64,000 nt of DNA from contig JAUREJ010000001.1 in the NCBI GenBank assembly GCA_030827475.1, positions 40,139 through 104,138 on the forward strand, written 5' to 3'. Both the position numbers and the translations under genes were made by a program. Positions 44,424-53,932 of the stretch are shown here, in pieces. The notes under the pieces are model-generated. The model was not told where the DNA came from. It did not search any database and saw only the letters and a list, made by a program, of their open reading frames with translations. Within the stretch, counting starts at the first letter, position 1, and the number at the start of each line of letters is the position of its first letter. The DNA is from Candidatus Poseidonia sp. Lineage in GTDB: Archaea; Thermoplasmatota; Poseidoniia; Poseidoniales; Poseidoniaceae.

Positions 44424-47111
44424 ATGGGAAGGGGCAATGAGGACGAGTTCTTCCTCTCCCTTGAAGACGATGTCATCGTTGACATTCCTGCACACGAGCC
44501 ATCCCCTGCACTCGCCCCTGTGGTCCTCAATGAAGAGGATCCCCTCGAGGTCTTCGTGGCAGAACGAGTGGACACCACCGTCCTCACCGAACCCACCGGC
44601 ACCTACAACGTCAGTTGGCCGTTGTTGGGCATGGATTGCCCCGATTGTGCCTCCAAAGCCATGGGGGCTTTGCGGCACATGAAACAGGTCACAACATCCA
44701 ACGTATCGGCCACATCGGCCGAAGTGAGTTTGGAAGTAAATCTCGAAGAAGGTCCCCTCTCCGAGGTTTCTTCGGTGCTTCGCTCCCTCGGTCATGCGCC
44801 CGATGTGGAGCATCACGAACTCGTGGGTGTTCGCGCCAAAGCCGTGGCCGAACGAAACGGGGTACCTCTTGCACAGTTGGAGCGGGTCGTTCGGAGGCAG
44901 CCCGGCATTCTCGATGCTGAAGTTTCGGACGACGACCGTATTCTCGTTCAGTTGGTCGCCAGTTCAGAGCAAGACCTGATTGAGGCACGAAACCGAGCAC
45001 TGGAGCACATGATTGGATCAAAGCCGTCCTTCGCTGCTGCGACCTCGAATCGACTCCGTCCCGACCAATGGCGGCTTATCGGAGGCGGTATCGCCCTTCC
45101 CGTGCTTGCGCTGGTGATGCTCGCCGAACTGCTCGGATACCACGGTTGGTTGATTCCGGTTTTGGCTTTGCCCGGCGTTTTGATCGGTGGACTTCAAATG
45201 TTCAAAGAGGCGATCGCCTCGCTTCGAAACCTGCAAATGGGCTTCCAAGTCTTGACCAGTCTTGCCGTCCTTGGTGCTGGAATCTTGGGGATGTGGGAAG
45301 AAGCCCTCATCGTCACCATTCTGGTTGCTTTCACCGCCCACCTTGAAGGCGACGCCCTGCTCAAAGCGCGAGAGGCGATGCAAGGCGGACTTGACCGCCT
45401 GCCCCGAACTGCGAGGAAAATCAACGACCCTCAAGCGAAATGCCTTACCCCCGAGATGACGATTTCTACGCCCGGAGCGGGCATCAAACTCCCCATGGCC
45501 GGTGGCCTCCTGATGGCCTCGCCGGTGCAAACTGGACCCGAAACCGAAACCGTTCCCATCGATTTAATTCGCCCGGGGGACCGAATCGAAATCCGTAGCG
45601 GAGAACTCATCCCCGCCGATGGGCGCATCCTCGAAGGGAAAGGTGCCCTCAACAAAGCCCCCCTCACCGGTGAATCTGTACCCGTGGATGTTCAGCCCGG
45701 CGATGTCATCGAAGCGGGTTTGGTGTTGGCCAGAGGCCCGGTGATTTGCGAGGTTTTGGCCGTTGGCGATGCAACCCGGCTCTCCGGCCTCATCGACGCG
45801 GTTCACGCCTTCCGAGAGGCGCCGCCTCGCCTTCACAGCGGCATTGAAAAATTCACGGCGGTTTGGGTTCCGATGGTGCTTTTCGGAGCGTTTGCCGTGT
45901 GGTATTTCATGTTCCCCGACAATTGGAAAATCATTCTCCTTCTCTGGGTGGTTTCGTGCCCCTGCGCTCTTCTTTTAGCCACCCCTGTCCCTCACGCAGC
46001 GGCCCTGTCGAACGCAGCACAGCGCGGTGTTATCGTTCGAGGAGGTGACGCTCTCGAGCGCATGGCCCGCGTGAATCATGTTCTCTTGGACAAAACCGGC
46101 ACCTTGACATCTGGACGGCCAACGGTGGGCGAAGTCGTTCTTGGGAAAAACCGCCGAATGGAGGCTGCGCTCAAGCTGATGATGGGGCTTGAGGCCCGTT
46201 CCTCTCACCCATACGCCTTGGCCGTGATGGACCACTGTGCTGATCACAACCTCACCGCCTCGAGCATCACCAACCTCCAAGACGTCGATGCAGGGATTCA
46301 AGGCACCCACGCTGGAAGTCATGTGGCGTTTCTCCGCCCAGACAAAGCCGCCTCAATGGGCATCGAGGTGGAAAAGAAACTTCAGGACGCGTTTTCACAC
46401 GCCACCAAAGAAGGTCACGGCGCCAGCCTTTTGGCCAAAGACGGGCAAGCGGTGGCGCTTGTCACCTTCATCCACGACGACACACGAGACGGCTCTGCTG
46501 CGCTCATTCAATCCCTCAATCAACGCTCCATCAACGTCGAAATCTTGTCGGGTGACCACCAAAACGCGGTCTCAGAATTCGCTCGCTCGGTGGGCTTGGC
46601 AGAGAGCGCCGCCCACGGAGGTCTGAGTCCTGAAGACAAGGTCAAGTGGGTTAAAGCACGCTCTTCATCGCACGTCACGATGATGGTCGGGGACGGGTTC
46701 AACGATGCTGCAGCCCTTGCCGTTGCAGACGTTGGGGTTGCTGTTGGGACGGGGGAAACGGTCAACTTGGAAGCGGCCGACATCTTGATTCCTGGCGACG
46801 ACCCGAGAATGCTCACCGAAATGATCGACCTTGCAAGGCAGGCTCAGCGAACCTTGATGCAAAATCTGTTTTTCTCCGTGGCGATCACCGTCACGCTCGT
46901 CATCGCCGTCATCCAGCAATGGTACGACCAACTTTGGGTCGGCGTCCTGATTCATGAAGCATCGGTCATCTTGGTGATTCTGAACGGAGCAAGATTGGCG
47001 CAAAACGGTCAAGCAATCTCGCTTTTGAAAGAAACCCTTCGCACGATGGTCAGTGACACAAGAACCGCATTTGCTTCGTTCCGTGCACGATATTTACCGA
47101 CCAAGGCGTGA
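44424..47111 (+). CDS. Heavy-metal P1B-type ATPase
   Basis: A cation-exporting ATPase of 895 residues. The N-terminal HMA domain has the metal site GMDCPDCA; a second ferredoxin-like domain without the CxxC follows. The transmembrane metal motif is SCPCALLLATPVP. TGES, DKTGTLT, the SSHP nucleotide-domain motif and the hinge GDGFNDAAALAVADVG are all intact. The last helix reads HEASVILVILNGARL, closer to Zn/Cd/Pb (P1B-2-like) pumps than to Cu pumps, and the Cu-type YN..P and MxxSS motifs are absent. Specificity is therefore probably Zn/Cd. A winged-helix regulator follows 67 bases downstream. Confidence 0.93.
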   Translation: MGRGNEDEFFLSLEDDVIVDIPAHEPSPALAPVVLNEEDPLEVFVAERVDTTVLTEPTGTYNVSWPLLGMDCPDCASKAMGALRHMKQVTTSNVSATSAEVSLEVNLEEGPLSEVSSVLRSLGHAPDVEHHELVGVRAKAVAERNGVPLAQLERVVRRQPGILDAEVSDDDRILVQLVASSEQDLIEARNRALEHMIGSKPSFAAATSNRLRPDQWRLIGGGIALPVLALVMLAELLGYHGWLIPVLALPGVLIGGLQMFKEAIASLRNLQMGFQVLTSLAVLGAGILGMWEEALIVTILVAFTAHLEGDALLKAREAMQGGLDRLPRTARKINDPQAKCLTPEMTISTPGAGIKLPMAGGLLMASPVQTGPETETVPIDLIRPGDRIEIRSGELIPADGRILEGKGALNKAPLTGESVPVDVQPGDVIEAGLVLARGPVICEVLAVGDATRLSGLIDAVHAFREAPPRLHSGIEKFTAVWVPMVLFGAFAVWYFMFPDNWKIILLLWVVSCPCALLLATPVPHAAALSNAAQRGVIVRGGDALERMARVNHVLLDKTGTLTSGRPTVGEVVLGKNRRMEAALKLMMGLEARSSHPYALAVMDHCADHNLTASSITNLQDVDAGIQGTHAGSHVAFLRPDKAASMGIEVEKKLQDAFSHATKEGHGASLLAKDGQAVALVTFIHDDTRDGSAALIQSLNQRSINVEILSGDHQNAVSEFARSVGLAESAAHGGLSPEDKVKWVKARSSSHVTMMVGDGFNDAAALAVADVGVAVGTGETVNLEAADILIPGDDPRMLTEMIDLARQAQRTLMQNLFFSVAITVTLVIAVIQQWYDQLWVGVLIHEASVILVILNGARLAQNGQAISLLKETLRTMVSDTRTAFASFRARYLPTKA

Positions 47112-47178
47112 GCCTCCACAATTCGGACAAAGGGACATCTTCAAACCCTAAGCACCCCTCATCAACATTGGTGGGCGA

Positions 47179-47682
47179 ATGGGACGAGTACGAGGCGACC
47201 CCATCACCACGGCACTCGCCCACCCGACGCGACGCAAAGCCTACATCGCCTTGTCGGGTACCGAGGAAATGAGCACCGTTCAACTTCAAGAGGCGGTGGG
47301 TGTCGACCGGTACAACCTCTACCACCATCTGAAGAAACTCGCTTCGCTCGAGCTCGTTGAAAACCACCGTGATGAAGGGCGAGCCCGATGGTGGTGCGTC
47401 AACAAGCGGGTTGATTTGCCCGAACTGCTCAACGTCACCACGCATCACCCTGCTCCAGGACCCGCTCCACAAGCCACTTCGCCTAGCGTGACGGCAACCC
47501 TTGCAACCTTGGCGGTTGACGAGCAGGGACGAGATGTGATCGTGTTGAACCTCGAAGGTTCACGGGACCAGGTCAGCGCCAAGCAACTCATCGTACGCCT
47601 TTCCGAGGAGTTTGGACTCACGCTCGCCGTGCCTTGGAATTTCATTCCCGAACAACTTGTCCTCTATTCCAAAAAGAAGTGA
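47179..47682 (+). CDS. Winged-helix transcriptional regulator (ArsR-like)
   Basis: A 167-residue protein. The N-terminal winged helix-turn-helix (ALAHPTRRKAYIALSGTEEMSTVQLQEAVGVDRYNLYHHLKKLASLELVE) is ArsR/TrmB-like. A proline-rich linker separates it from a C-terminal domain of about 75 residues (DEQGRDVIVLNLEG..LIVRLSEEFGLTL) of unknown type. There are no cysteine pairs in the recognition helix, so direct metal sensing by an ArsR site is not evident. Its position after the metal ATPase and before a zinc-ribbon protein suggests metal control, which is inference from context only. Confidence 0.82.
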   Translation: MGRVRGDPITTALAHPTRRKAYIALSGTEEMSTVQLQEAVGVDRYNLYHHLKKLASLELVENHRDEGRARWWCVNKRVDLPELLNVTTHHPAPGPAPQATSPSVTATLATLAVDEQGRDVIVLNLEGSRDQVSAKQLIVRLSEEFGLTLAVPWNFIPEQLVLYSKKK

Positions 47683-47688
47683 TGCCCG

Positions 47689-48081
47689 ATGACGGAAGAG
47701 TTGTCTGTGGAGTCAAAGGTTGCGCCGCCGGTGCTGTCCTGTCCCAAATGTCAGGGCATGCTCCCGTTGGGCCTGGGCGAATTGACCTGCCAACTTTGCG
47801 AGGCTCGGGTTCGCGTTGATCACCCTGTCACGCGCCGCAAATGGAAGGAGGAGAAGCTCTCCTGTCCGTCATGTTCGAAGGTTTTGGTCGCTGGGGTGGA
47901 CGAACGTCCCGCTCAACTCAAGTGCGGCATGTGTGAATGCTTTTTCACGCTCGAAGCCCAAACGCCTCGAGTGGAACTGTCCTGCCCGGGGTGCGAGCGC
48001 AACCTTCGCATGAAGCGCCGACCCGGAAAAAGGGACATCACCTGTCCGGCTTGCGAAACCGAATTCGTGGTTCGGTTTTGA
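47689..48081 (+). CDS. Triple zinc-ribbon protein
   Basis: A 130-residue protein with three consecutive CxxC...CxxC ribbons: CPKC/CQLC, CPSC/CGMC and CPGC/CPAC, twelve cysteines in all. Such tandem ribbons bind structural zinc and often mediate contact with nucleic acid or RNA polymerase-like partners. The ATG lies six bases after the stop of the winged-helix gene, so the two are co-transcribed. No specific family can be named; a zinc-responsive role is possible given the neighbouring P-type ATPase. Confidence 0.8.
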   Translation: MTEELSVESKVAPPVLSCPKCQGMLPLGLGELTCQLCEARVRVDHPVTRRKWKEEKLSCPSCSKVLVAGVDERPAQLKCGMCECFFTLEAQTPRVELSCPGCERNLRMKRRPGKRDITCPACETEFVVRF

Positions 48082-48188
48082 CCCGTTCCGAGGCTCAGAG
48101 AAGGGTGAAAAAGCGCCCGATTCGGCCGATTGTTCGTCGCGCTCCTTATCTATGAAGAGAAGCCCATGAAGAAGTGGATGGGATTCCG

Positions 48189-50831
48189 ATGAGCACGAGC
48201 GAAAGCCATGACGGTGATGGTCCAAATGCCCCCCGGGAGGGTATGGACATCGGCGACAGGGTGACCTTGGCATCCCTACGCTCTCAGTTCACCTCAGCCG
48301 GCACGACGACGCTTGATGAGGCCGTTGGAACACAAGCCCGATTCCGACAGGAAGAGCGACTCCGAGCCGATTTGAGGCGGGAACGCCGGCTCCGTCAGCA
48401 GGCCATCACCGAAAGAGTGAACGCCATGAAAGCAAACATCGCCAAGGATTTGGCGACGCAGCACGAACTTACGCTCGATGCGCTTGAACGAGATTTGCGC
48501 ACCGCCATGGAAGCAGAACTCGAAACCATGGAACGAGACGCCCTCGCTCAGGAGGAGGACCGGGTTCGCCACGAACTGGACCTTCGACTACAACGCCAGG
48601 TGAGTACGCTTCACGAACAACATGGCGTTGAGCAACACCGTCGGATCGAAGAACGAAAGGAGGAAATCAAAGCCTCCATCGAGACCCAACTTCACGAGGA
48701 ATACGAACGTCGTCTCACCATTCAGCAAGAACGCTTGCGGCTGGAGTACAATCGTGAACTCCAGGAACGGCTCCGGAGCATTGAAGCAAACCTCGAGCAG
48801 GAGATGGAGCAGCGATTTGAGGAAATGGAGCGTCATGAAATTTCTCGCCTTGAGGAAGGCCACCAAGCCTTGTTGGCCGAGCGCGAGGAACAACTTCGCC
48901 GAGGCATCCGCACCCGTCTTGAACAGCAACTGCGTCAGCGACTCAAGCAACGGGAAGCACGCTTGAAGGTGGAGTTTGAACGTCGTAGCCTTCGCCTTGA
49001 AGAGGACATCGCTCAGCAGTTGCAAGAGGAAATCGAATCTCAATTGCGACGCGAAACCGACCACATGGAAGACCGTATGCGGGAAGATGTGGAACTGGCC
49101 ATCGCCAAGCGAAGGGATGAACTCCGGATTCAAATTGAACAGCAACTCAACGAACAACAGGCCGATCGGCTTGCCGAACGAAAAGGACGCTTGAAGGCGC
49201 GTTACGACCTAACGTTCAACAAGGCCATCGACGACATCTCGCGAAGTCTGCAGGCGGAAATCGAAACCGAGCTTGAGCACCGGATGGAACATGATTTCAA
49301 CGCGTACCGTCATGCCAGGGAAGCCGAGATGCAGAACCGCCTTTCCCGCTACCGCTACGAACGTGAGGCCGAATTGCGAGAGCAACTCGAAGCCCAATAT
49401 TCAGCCAACAAAGCCGATTGGAGTGAACGCCTTGACCTCGAGTTCCAATCCCGCGAGGCCGCTGCCCGGAAAGCCATCATGTCGGAGGTTGATGCTCAAC
49501 TTCGAAACGAACGCCTCACGCACGAAACCGACCTCGATCTGCTCAAGGAAGAAACAACCCTTGAACTCGAAGTGGAGATGGAAGAACGCCTCCAAGAATT
49601 CAAAACTCGCAAGGAAAACGAGGTGGCGACTCAACTGGAGCGCCAACTCGACAAGCGAGAAGAGATCATGCGCAACAAGGCGCTCATCGATGTGCGCAAA
49701 CGAGAGGCCCAGATTCGGGCGGAAATCGAAGCCCAACTTGGCCTGAAGCGTGCTGAAATCCGTGACCGGTTGAAAGGGCTCGCCGAAAAAATGGAATCCT
49801 TCAAGGAAATGGCCGAGGAAAAGATGCGCGAGGCCGTCACCTCACAGATTCAAGGCGAAATCGAGGCCGACGAAGGCGAATTGCGGGCACGAGAACAGGA
49901 GTATTCGACCCTTCAATCCACCGACACCCGAGCCGAAAAGCGTCAGAAGTGGATGCAGTCCATCTCCGGTCAAACCCCCGCAGCCTTTGGTGCAGGCGCC
50001 ATGGACCCGACAGCACTTGGTGCACGGCCAGATGGGCTCGGAGCAGCTGCTGGTCGCCCACTACGTGGCTTGATGGGGCAACAAGCGCAAGAGGAACCGC
50101 GCCTCGGACTCGGCGGTATGCGAGCCCCGATGACCACAGCAAAGCCCCTCATCGGCCAAACAGTCGCGCCCCCAATGCGAAACGTTCGACAACCTCTGGC
50201 CCAACCGGTTTTGCCGGAACCCGTTCGGACCGTTCGGCAACCCATCGGTGCCCCAGGATTGGTCCCTCAAGAAGACCAAGCGATGGAGGAAGCTGTTGAA
50301 GAAGAGCTCCCTGTGGAGGAAGAAACGAGCGACCTGTCGGCCTCGGCGCCCCTTGATTCCGAAACCCTCGAAGCACAAGTCTTTGACGAAGCGGAACTCG
50401 TTGAAACCGAGATCCAAGCCTCCGAAGAAGGTGCAGAAGATCTGGCCGAAGTCGTCCAAGAGACGATCCTCGAAACCGAAACGGAGGATCTCGACCTTGA
50501 GATGGAAGAACTCGCCTCCGAAGCCGTGCTTGAAGAAATGGACGCTGAACCAAGCGAGACAGAAACGAAAGCGATGGCACGACCCGCAGCCTTGCTCAAG
50601 CCCATTCGAGGCGTCATGAAGCCGCTTGTTGAGGAGGAAGTCCGAACCGCCGTCTTGACACCTGTCGGCCACATGCTCATGCCCGCCACGGAACGTGGCT
50701 CGCCGCCGCCAGCGACGGCAGGTCGGCCAGCCACGGCCACCTTGCGGCCCGTCCGAGGAAAACTCACGCCCGTGACCAAGCCGGCAGCCAAAGTGCTCAA
50801 GCCGGAAAACGAAGGCGACGAGGACGAGTGA
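48189..50831 (+). CDS. Giant cytoplasmic coiled-coil protein with disordered acidic tail
   Basis: A protein of 880 residues. From about residue 50 to 590 it is almost continuous coiled coil built of E, R, Q and L (EERLRADLRRERRLRQQAI; EQQLRQRLKQREARLK). Gln/Met/Pro-rich linkers follow (GLGGMRAPM, PPMRNVRQPLAQP), then a very acidic stretch and a basic Pro/Ala tail (KLTPVTKPAAKVLKP). The tail repeats a K/G-P-hydrophobic motif (RPLRGLM, KPIRGVM, RPVRGKL). No signal peptide, membrane helix or Walker motif is present. It is probably a filament- or scaffold-forming protein. ATG 48189 is preferred to the GTG at 48174. Confidence 0.85.
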   Translation: MSTSESHDGDGPNAPREGMDIGDRVTLASLRSQFTSAGTTTLDEAVGTQARFRQEERLRADLRRERRLRQQAITERVNAMKANIAKDLATQHELTLDALERDLRTAMEAELETMERDALAQEEDRVRHELDLRLQRQVSTLHEQHGVEQHRRIEERKEEIKASIETQLHEEYERRLTIQQERLRLEYNRELQERLRSIEANLEQEMEQRFEEMERHEISRLEEGHQALLAEREEQLRRGIRTRLEQQLRQRLKQREARLKVEFERRSLRLEEDIAQQLQEEIESQLRRETDHMEDRMREDVELAIAKRRDELRIQIEQQLNEQQADRLAERKGRLKARYDLTFNKAIDDISRSLQAEIETELEHRMEHDFNAYRHAREAEMQNRLSRYRYEREAELREQLEAQYSANKADWSERLDLEFQSREAAARKAIMSEVDAQLRNERLTHETDLDLLKEETTLELEVEMEERLQEFKTRKENEVATQLERQLDKREEIMRNKALIDVRKREAQIRAEIEAQLGLKRAEIRDRLKGLAEKMESFKEMAEEKMREAVTSQIQGEIEADEGELRAREQEYSTLQSTDTRAEKRQKWMQSISGQTPAAFGAGAMDPTALGARPDGLGAAAGRPLRGLMGQQAQEEPRLGLGGMRAPMTTAKPLIGQTVAPPMRNVRQPLAQPVLPEPVRTVRQPIGAPGLVPQEDQAMEEAVEEELPVEEETSDLSASAPLDSETLEAQVFDEAELVETEIQASEEGAEDLAEVVQETILETETEDLDLEMEELASEAVLEEMDAEPSETETKAMARPAALLKPIRGVMKPLVEEEVRTAVLTPVGHMLMPATERGSPPPATAGRPATATLRPVRGKLTPVTKPAAKVLKPENEGDEDE

Positions 50832-50881
50832 CATCACAGGAAAGCGTCTTCTTCATATCTACCGAAGACCTCGCTGGACCC

Positions 50882-53326
50882 ATGAACCGTCTTCTCACGT
50901 TGTCGGTTGTTTTTCTGCTCACAGCGCAAGTCACGGTGGCCGTTTCAGCAACACCGGACATCTCAACCCTTACGGATGCGGGTCAAACCGATGAATTGGG
51001 CGCCCCTATGGTGCTCTGGACGAAGTTGAACGACGGGAGTATTCTCACGGTCACCGACCAAGGAAACGTCAGCAAGAACACCTTGAGCAACAACGGCACC
51101 CTTTCCCTTCAGTGGTCGGTCTTGCTCGATGTAGATGCCAACAAGGCTCGGATTGACGGCGCTCAAGAACTTGTCACCGTCGCCCACCAAACCGGCGTTA
51201 TCGTGGTCCAGATGACCACCCAATCCGTGTACCGTAACCTCTCAACACCTGACCCCGTCAACGACGCCGTCTACGACCAAGAGGGATACCTCTGGCTCAT
51301 GTACTCTGCCGGAAAACGTCGTGCTGACCGTTACGACGCCGTCGGTTTCACGGGCATCAGCAGCACCACCGTGCAGGCGGGCATTTCCGCTTTTGAAATC
51401 CTGCACGACGGTCGCATCGCCATCGCTTCCTACGACAAGAAAATCTACGTCCATGCCACTGACGGAACGCTCACCAACACCCTCACGGAACCGAGCGCCA
51501 TCGTCTCGACCCTGTTCTCGGTCGACAACGAGACCATGCTCGCAGGGACGACCGGCGGTACGGCCTACAAGTACAGCACGGAATCATGGAACGTTGCGAC
51601 CCAATCCCTTGGGCACACCAAGCAAACCACCTACCTCGCCTACGCCAACGCTTACTACATCGTTGGAGCAAAGCAAGGGAAGGTCACTTTCCTCGATGAA
51701 ACCAACTTCAGCGTCGTTGAAAATTTTGAAGCATCCGGCGAAATCGTGGGCCTTTCGATGGCTTTCAACGGTCCCTTTTACGCTGCTGGAAACACGCTCA
51801 GCAGCACCAAAATCACGTATTTTGACCTCGACTCCGACGGGGACCTTGTCAACGACCGGAACGATCCATTTCCCAACGACGCAACGCAAAATGCCGACGC
51901 CGACGGGGACGGGTACGGAGACAACCCTGACGGCAACCAGCCGGACGCCTTCCCAAACGACGAAACACAGTGGAAAGACACCGACGAGGACGGGTACGGA
52001 GACAACGTCGCAGGCAACAACCCCGATGTGTTTCCCAACAACCCAGATCAATGGTCCGATGCTGACGGCGACGGATACGGAGACAACAGCAACGGCCAAG
52101 ACGGGGATGTGTTTCCTTCAGAATCCAGCCAATGGTCCGATACAGACCGCGACGGCTACGGCGACAATCCAGACGGGTACAAGCCCGATGCTTGCCCAAC
52201 CGTGAACGCCTTCTCCACCGCCGACCGGTACGGCTGCCCCGACAGCGACCTCGACGGTTATTCCAACCCGGATGAAAACTGGTCCGTTGAGGACGGAGCG
52301 GATGCATTGCCCTCGAACCCGAGCCAATGGTTGGACGGGGATGGAGATGGGTACGGAGACGCTGCTGACGGCGAAGAACCGGACGCCTGCCCTTGGGAAT
52401 TTGGAACTTCACGAAAAGCCGTGAGCATTGACGCCAACGCTACCATGGGTTACGTAGCCGTGCCCTCCTTTGGCTGCAAAGATGATGACGGCGACGGATG
52501 GGTCGATCGAACCGAATCGCCGCTGATGGACATTGACCCCGACGAACATTTTGATGGCGACGGGGACGGCGTCGGCTCAAACGAAGATTATGACGATACC
52601 CGTCCGTTTATTCAAACCGAACAAGACCATTGTTTGAACGATAAGAACGACACCTCCGAAGGCTGTCTCGGTTGGAACAACCCCGCCTACCAAGCCTACC
52701 TCAAGACCCTTGATGAAGGAGAGACCGTCTTGGGTTTCTTCGCTTGGAACACCTCCTTGCAAGACGCCCCACAGGGCGATACGCCCTTGAACGTGGATGG
52801 CGAAGTTTTGAGTCAAGTGGTGACGGTCGGTTTGGTCGCCTTCATCGGACTCACGGCGGTGATTTTGGTCGTCGCTTACCTCATCAACAAGCGAAAAATT
52901 ACAACCACCTCGAAGGAATACGGTGGAATCAACCCAGCCCTCTCCTCCAACGCCTCAAAAGAAGCCCTCGAGGGGCGAGGTGGGTTATCAGCCGCCGGCG
53001 GCGTCATCTCCGACGCCTCATGGGACGACGATGTCGCCCAACTCAACTTTGATGAAAACGAAGCGGACGGTTTCGCCGACATGGACCTCAAGTCGACAGT
53101 CGAGGTGACGAACACCGCGAGCATAACTTATGAGGAAGAGAGCATGGAAGCCATCGCAGGCTTGCCCACACCCGCTCAATCAACGGAGGCGAAAGAAGAA
53201 TCTCCATCTCAAGCCATGCCTGCCGAAGCACCTCCGCTGCCCGAAGGCGGCTTGCCTGACGGTTGGACGATGGATCAGTGGCGCTGGTACGGGCACGAAT
53301 GGTTGGCCAAGTACGGGAAAAATTAG
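50882..53326 (+). CDS. Surface protein with thrombospondin type-3 calcium repeats
   Basis: An 814-residue protein with signal peptide (LLTLSVVFLLTAQVTVAVSA), an N-terminal beta-propeller-like domain of about 300 residues and then at least six thrombospondin type-3-type repeats (DADGDGYGDNPDG, DTDEDGYGDN, DADGDGYGDNSNG). These Asp-rich loops bind calcium. A membrane helix (VTVGLVAFIGLTAVILVVAYL) follows, then a cytoplasmic acidic stretch ending in a short Trp-rich motif (GWTMDQWRWYG). The track ORF starts at 50828; ATG 50882 gives a proper signal peptide. Its stop overlaps the opposite-strand small gene by four bases in TTAG. Confidence 0.9.
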   Translation: MNRLLTLSVVFLLTAQVTVAVSATPDISTLTDAGQTDELGAPMVLWTKLNDGSILTVTDQGNVSKNTLSNNGTLSLQWSVLLDVDANKARIDGAQELVTVAHQTGVIVVQMTTQSVYRNLSTPDPVNDAVYDQEGYLWLMYSAGKRRADRYDAVGFTGISSTTVQAGISAFEILHDGRIAIASYDKKIYVHATDGTLTNTLTEPSAIVSTLFSVDNETMLAGTTGGTAYKYSTESWNVATQSLGHTKQTTYLAYANAYYIVGAKQGKVTFLDETNFSVVENFEASGEIVGLSMAFNGPFYAAGNTLSSTKITYFDLDSDGDLVNDRNDPFPNDATQNADADGDGYGDNPDGNQPDAFPNDETQWKDTDEDGYGDNVAGNNPDVFPNNPDQWSDADGDGYGDNSNGQDGDVFPSESSQWSDTDRDGYGDNPDGYKPDACPTVNAFSTADRYGCPDSDLDGYSNPDENWSVEDGADALPSNPSQWLDGDGDGYGDAADGEEPDACPWEFGTSRKAVSIDANATMGYVAVPSFGCKDDDGDGWVDRTESPLMDIDPDEHFDGDGDGVGSNEDYDDTRPFIQTEQDHCLNDKNDTSEGCLGWNNPAYQAYLKTLDEGETVLGFFAWNTSLQDAPQGDTPLNVDGEVLSQVVTVGLVAFIGLTAVILVVAYLINKRKITTTSKEYGGINPALSSNASKEALEGRGGLSAAGGVISDASWDDDVAQLNFDENEADGFADMDLKSTVEVTNTASITYEEESMEAIAGLPTPAQSTEAKEESPSQAMPAEAPPLPEGGLPDGWTMDQWRWYGHEWLAKYGKN

Positions 53327-53577
53327 ACCCAAACGATTGGAAGGCTTGCCTTGAGCGCTCCAAGCTCCACGCCGCTGTAGAGCGGTTGACCGTCGACTTT
53401 GCAGGTGTTCATGACCAACCAAAGAAAACTGTTCCAAGCGGTGGCATCGGCGAACAATTCGACCTTGCCTTGGATGGCCGCCAACAGGAGCACGGCCTGC
53501 TCGGTTTCATCGCTGCACAAGGCCTTGACCAGGTCCTTGGCGTTCAAACGGTAACCGGGTGGTCGCCACGACATCAT
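53323..53577 (-). CDS. Small protein downstream of RHH gene, possible toxin-like
   Basis: An 84-residue protein beginning seven bases after the stop of the ribbon-helix-helix gene. It is predicted mostly helical (LVKALCSDETEQAVLLLAAIQGKVELFADATAWNSFLWLVMN). The region resembles the middle of PIN-domain toxins such as VapC, but the usual N-terminal Asp motif and second Asp cluster of VapC are not evident and the protein is short. It may therefore be a truncated PIN relative, an unrelated partner, or part of a segregation module. Its end overlaps the convergent surface-protein stop in TTAG. Moderate confidence that it is expressed. Confidence 0.5.
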   Translation of the reverse strand: MMSWRPPGYRLNAKDLVKALCSDETEQAVLLLAAIQGKVELFADATAWNSFLWLVMNTCKVDGQPLYSGVELGALKASLPIVWV

Positions 53578-53583
53578 GGGGCA

Positions 53584-53826
53584 TCAAACCTGGAAGGGGG
53601 AGAGATTCAAGCGTTCCGCAAGGTGTTCTACATCCACGTCGACGGCCAGCTTCATTCGTTCACGCAGCGTGTCGATTTCACCCTTCATTTTGAGCATCTT
53701 GTGCGTGCGTACCATTTCGGCCAACAGGTCGTTCACGGACTTGTGCCCGCTTGTTGTTCGCAAGGTGTTCAATTGCCTGCGAATCTCGTAACTCACGCTC
53801 ACGGAGGTCATTCCTTCTGCGGTCAT
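53584..53826 (-). CDS. Ribbon-helix-helix DNA-binding protein
   Basis: An 80-residue protein with the RHH pattern: a beta strand (TSVSVSYEIRRQL) and two helices (LNTLRTTSGHKSVNDLLAEMVRTH), followed by a helical, charged tail. RHH proteins of this size act as antitoxins (VapB type) or as the SegB/ParG partner of ParA-type ATPases. Here it lies 106 bases downstream of a parA-like gene on the same strand. An inverted repeat (GCTCT-CGT-AGAGC) at 53885-53897 is upstream and could be its operator or a centromere-like site. Confidence 0.7.
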   Translation of the reverse strand: MTAEGMTSVSVSYEIRRQLNTLRTTSGHKSVNDLLAEMVRTHKMLKMKGEIDTLRERMKLAVDVDVEHLAERLNLSPFQV

Positions 53827-53884
53827 GGTTCTACCCGGTCAGCGTTTGAATTGGGCCCATACTTAACCCATGCGAACAGAAGGG

Positions 53885-53897
53885 GCTCTCGTAGAGC
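53885..53897. promoter_or_regulatory. Inverted repeat upstream of RHH gene
   Basis: GCTCT-CGT-AGAGC is a perfect five-base inverted repeat between parA and the RHH gene. A T8 run (on the minus strand, bases 53912-53919) lies just before it, right after the parA stop at 53933. The repeat is a candidate binding site for the RHH protein; its role is inferred from position only. Confidence 0.4.
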
Positions 53898-53911
53898 GGT
53901 TTTGGAAGGTG

Positions 53912-53919
53912 AAAAAAAA
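53912..53919 (-). terminator. Poly-T run after parA
   Basis: Eight T's on the minus strand lie 14 bases past the parA stop, the usual archaeal termination signal. It separates parA transcription from the RHH gene, which therefore probably has its own promoter. Confidence 0.5.
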
Positions 53920-53932
53920 GGCCAAGCGGTGT

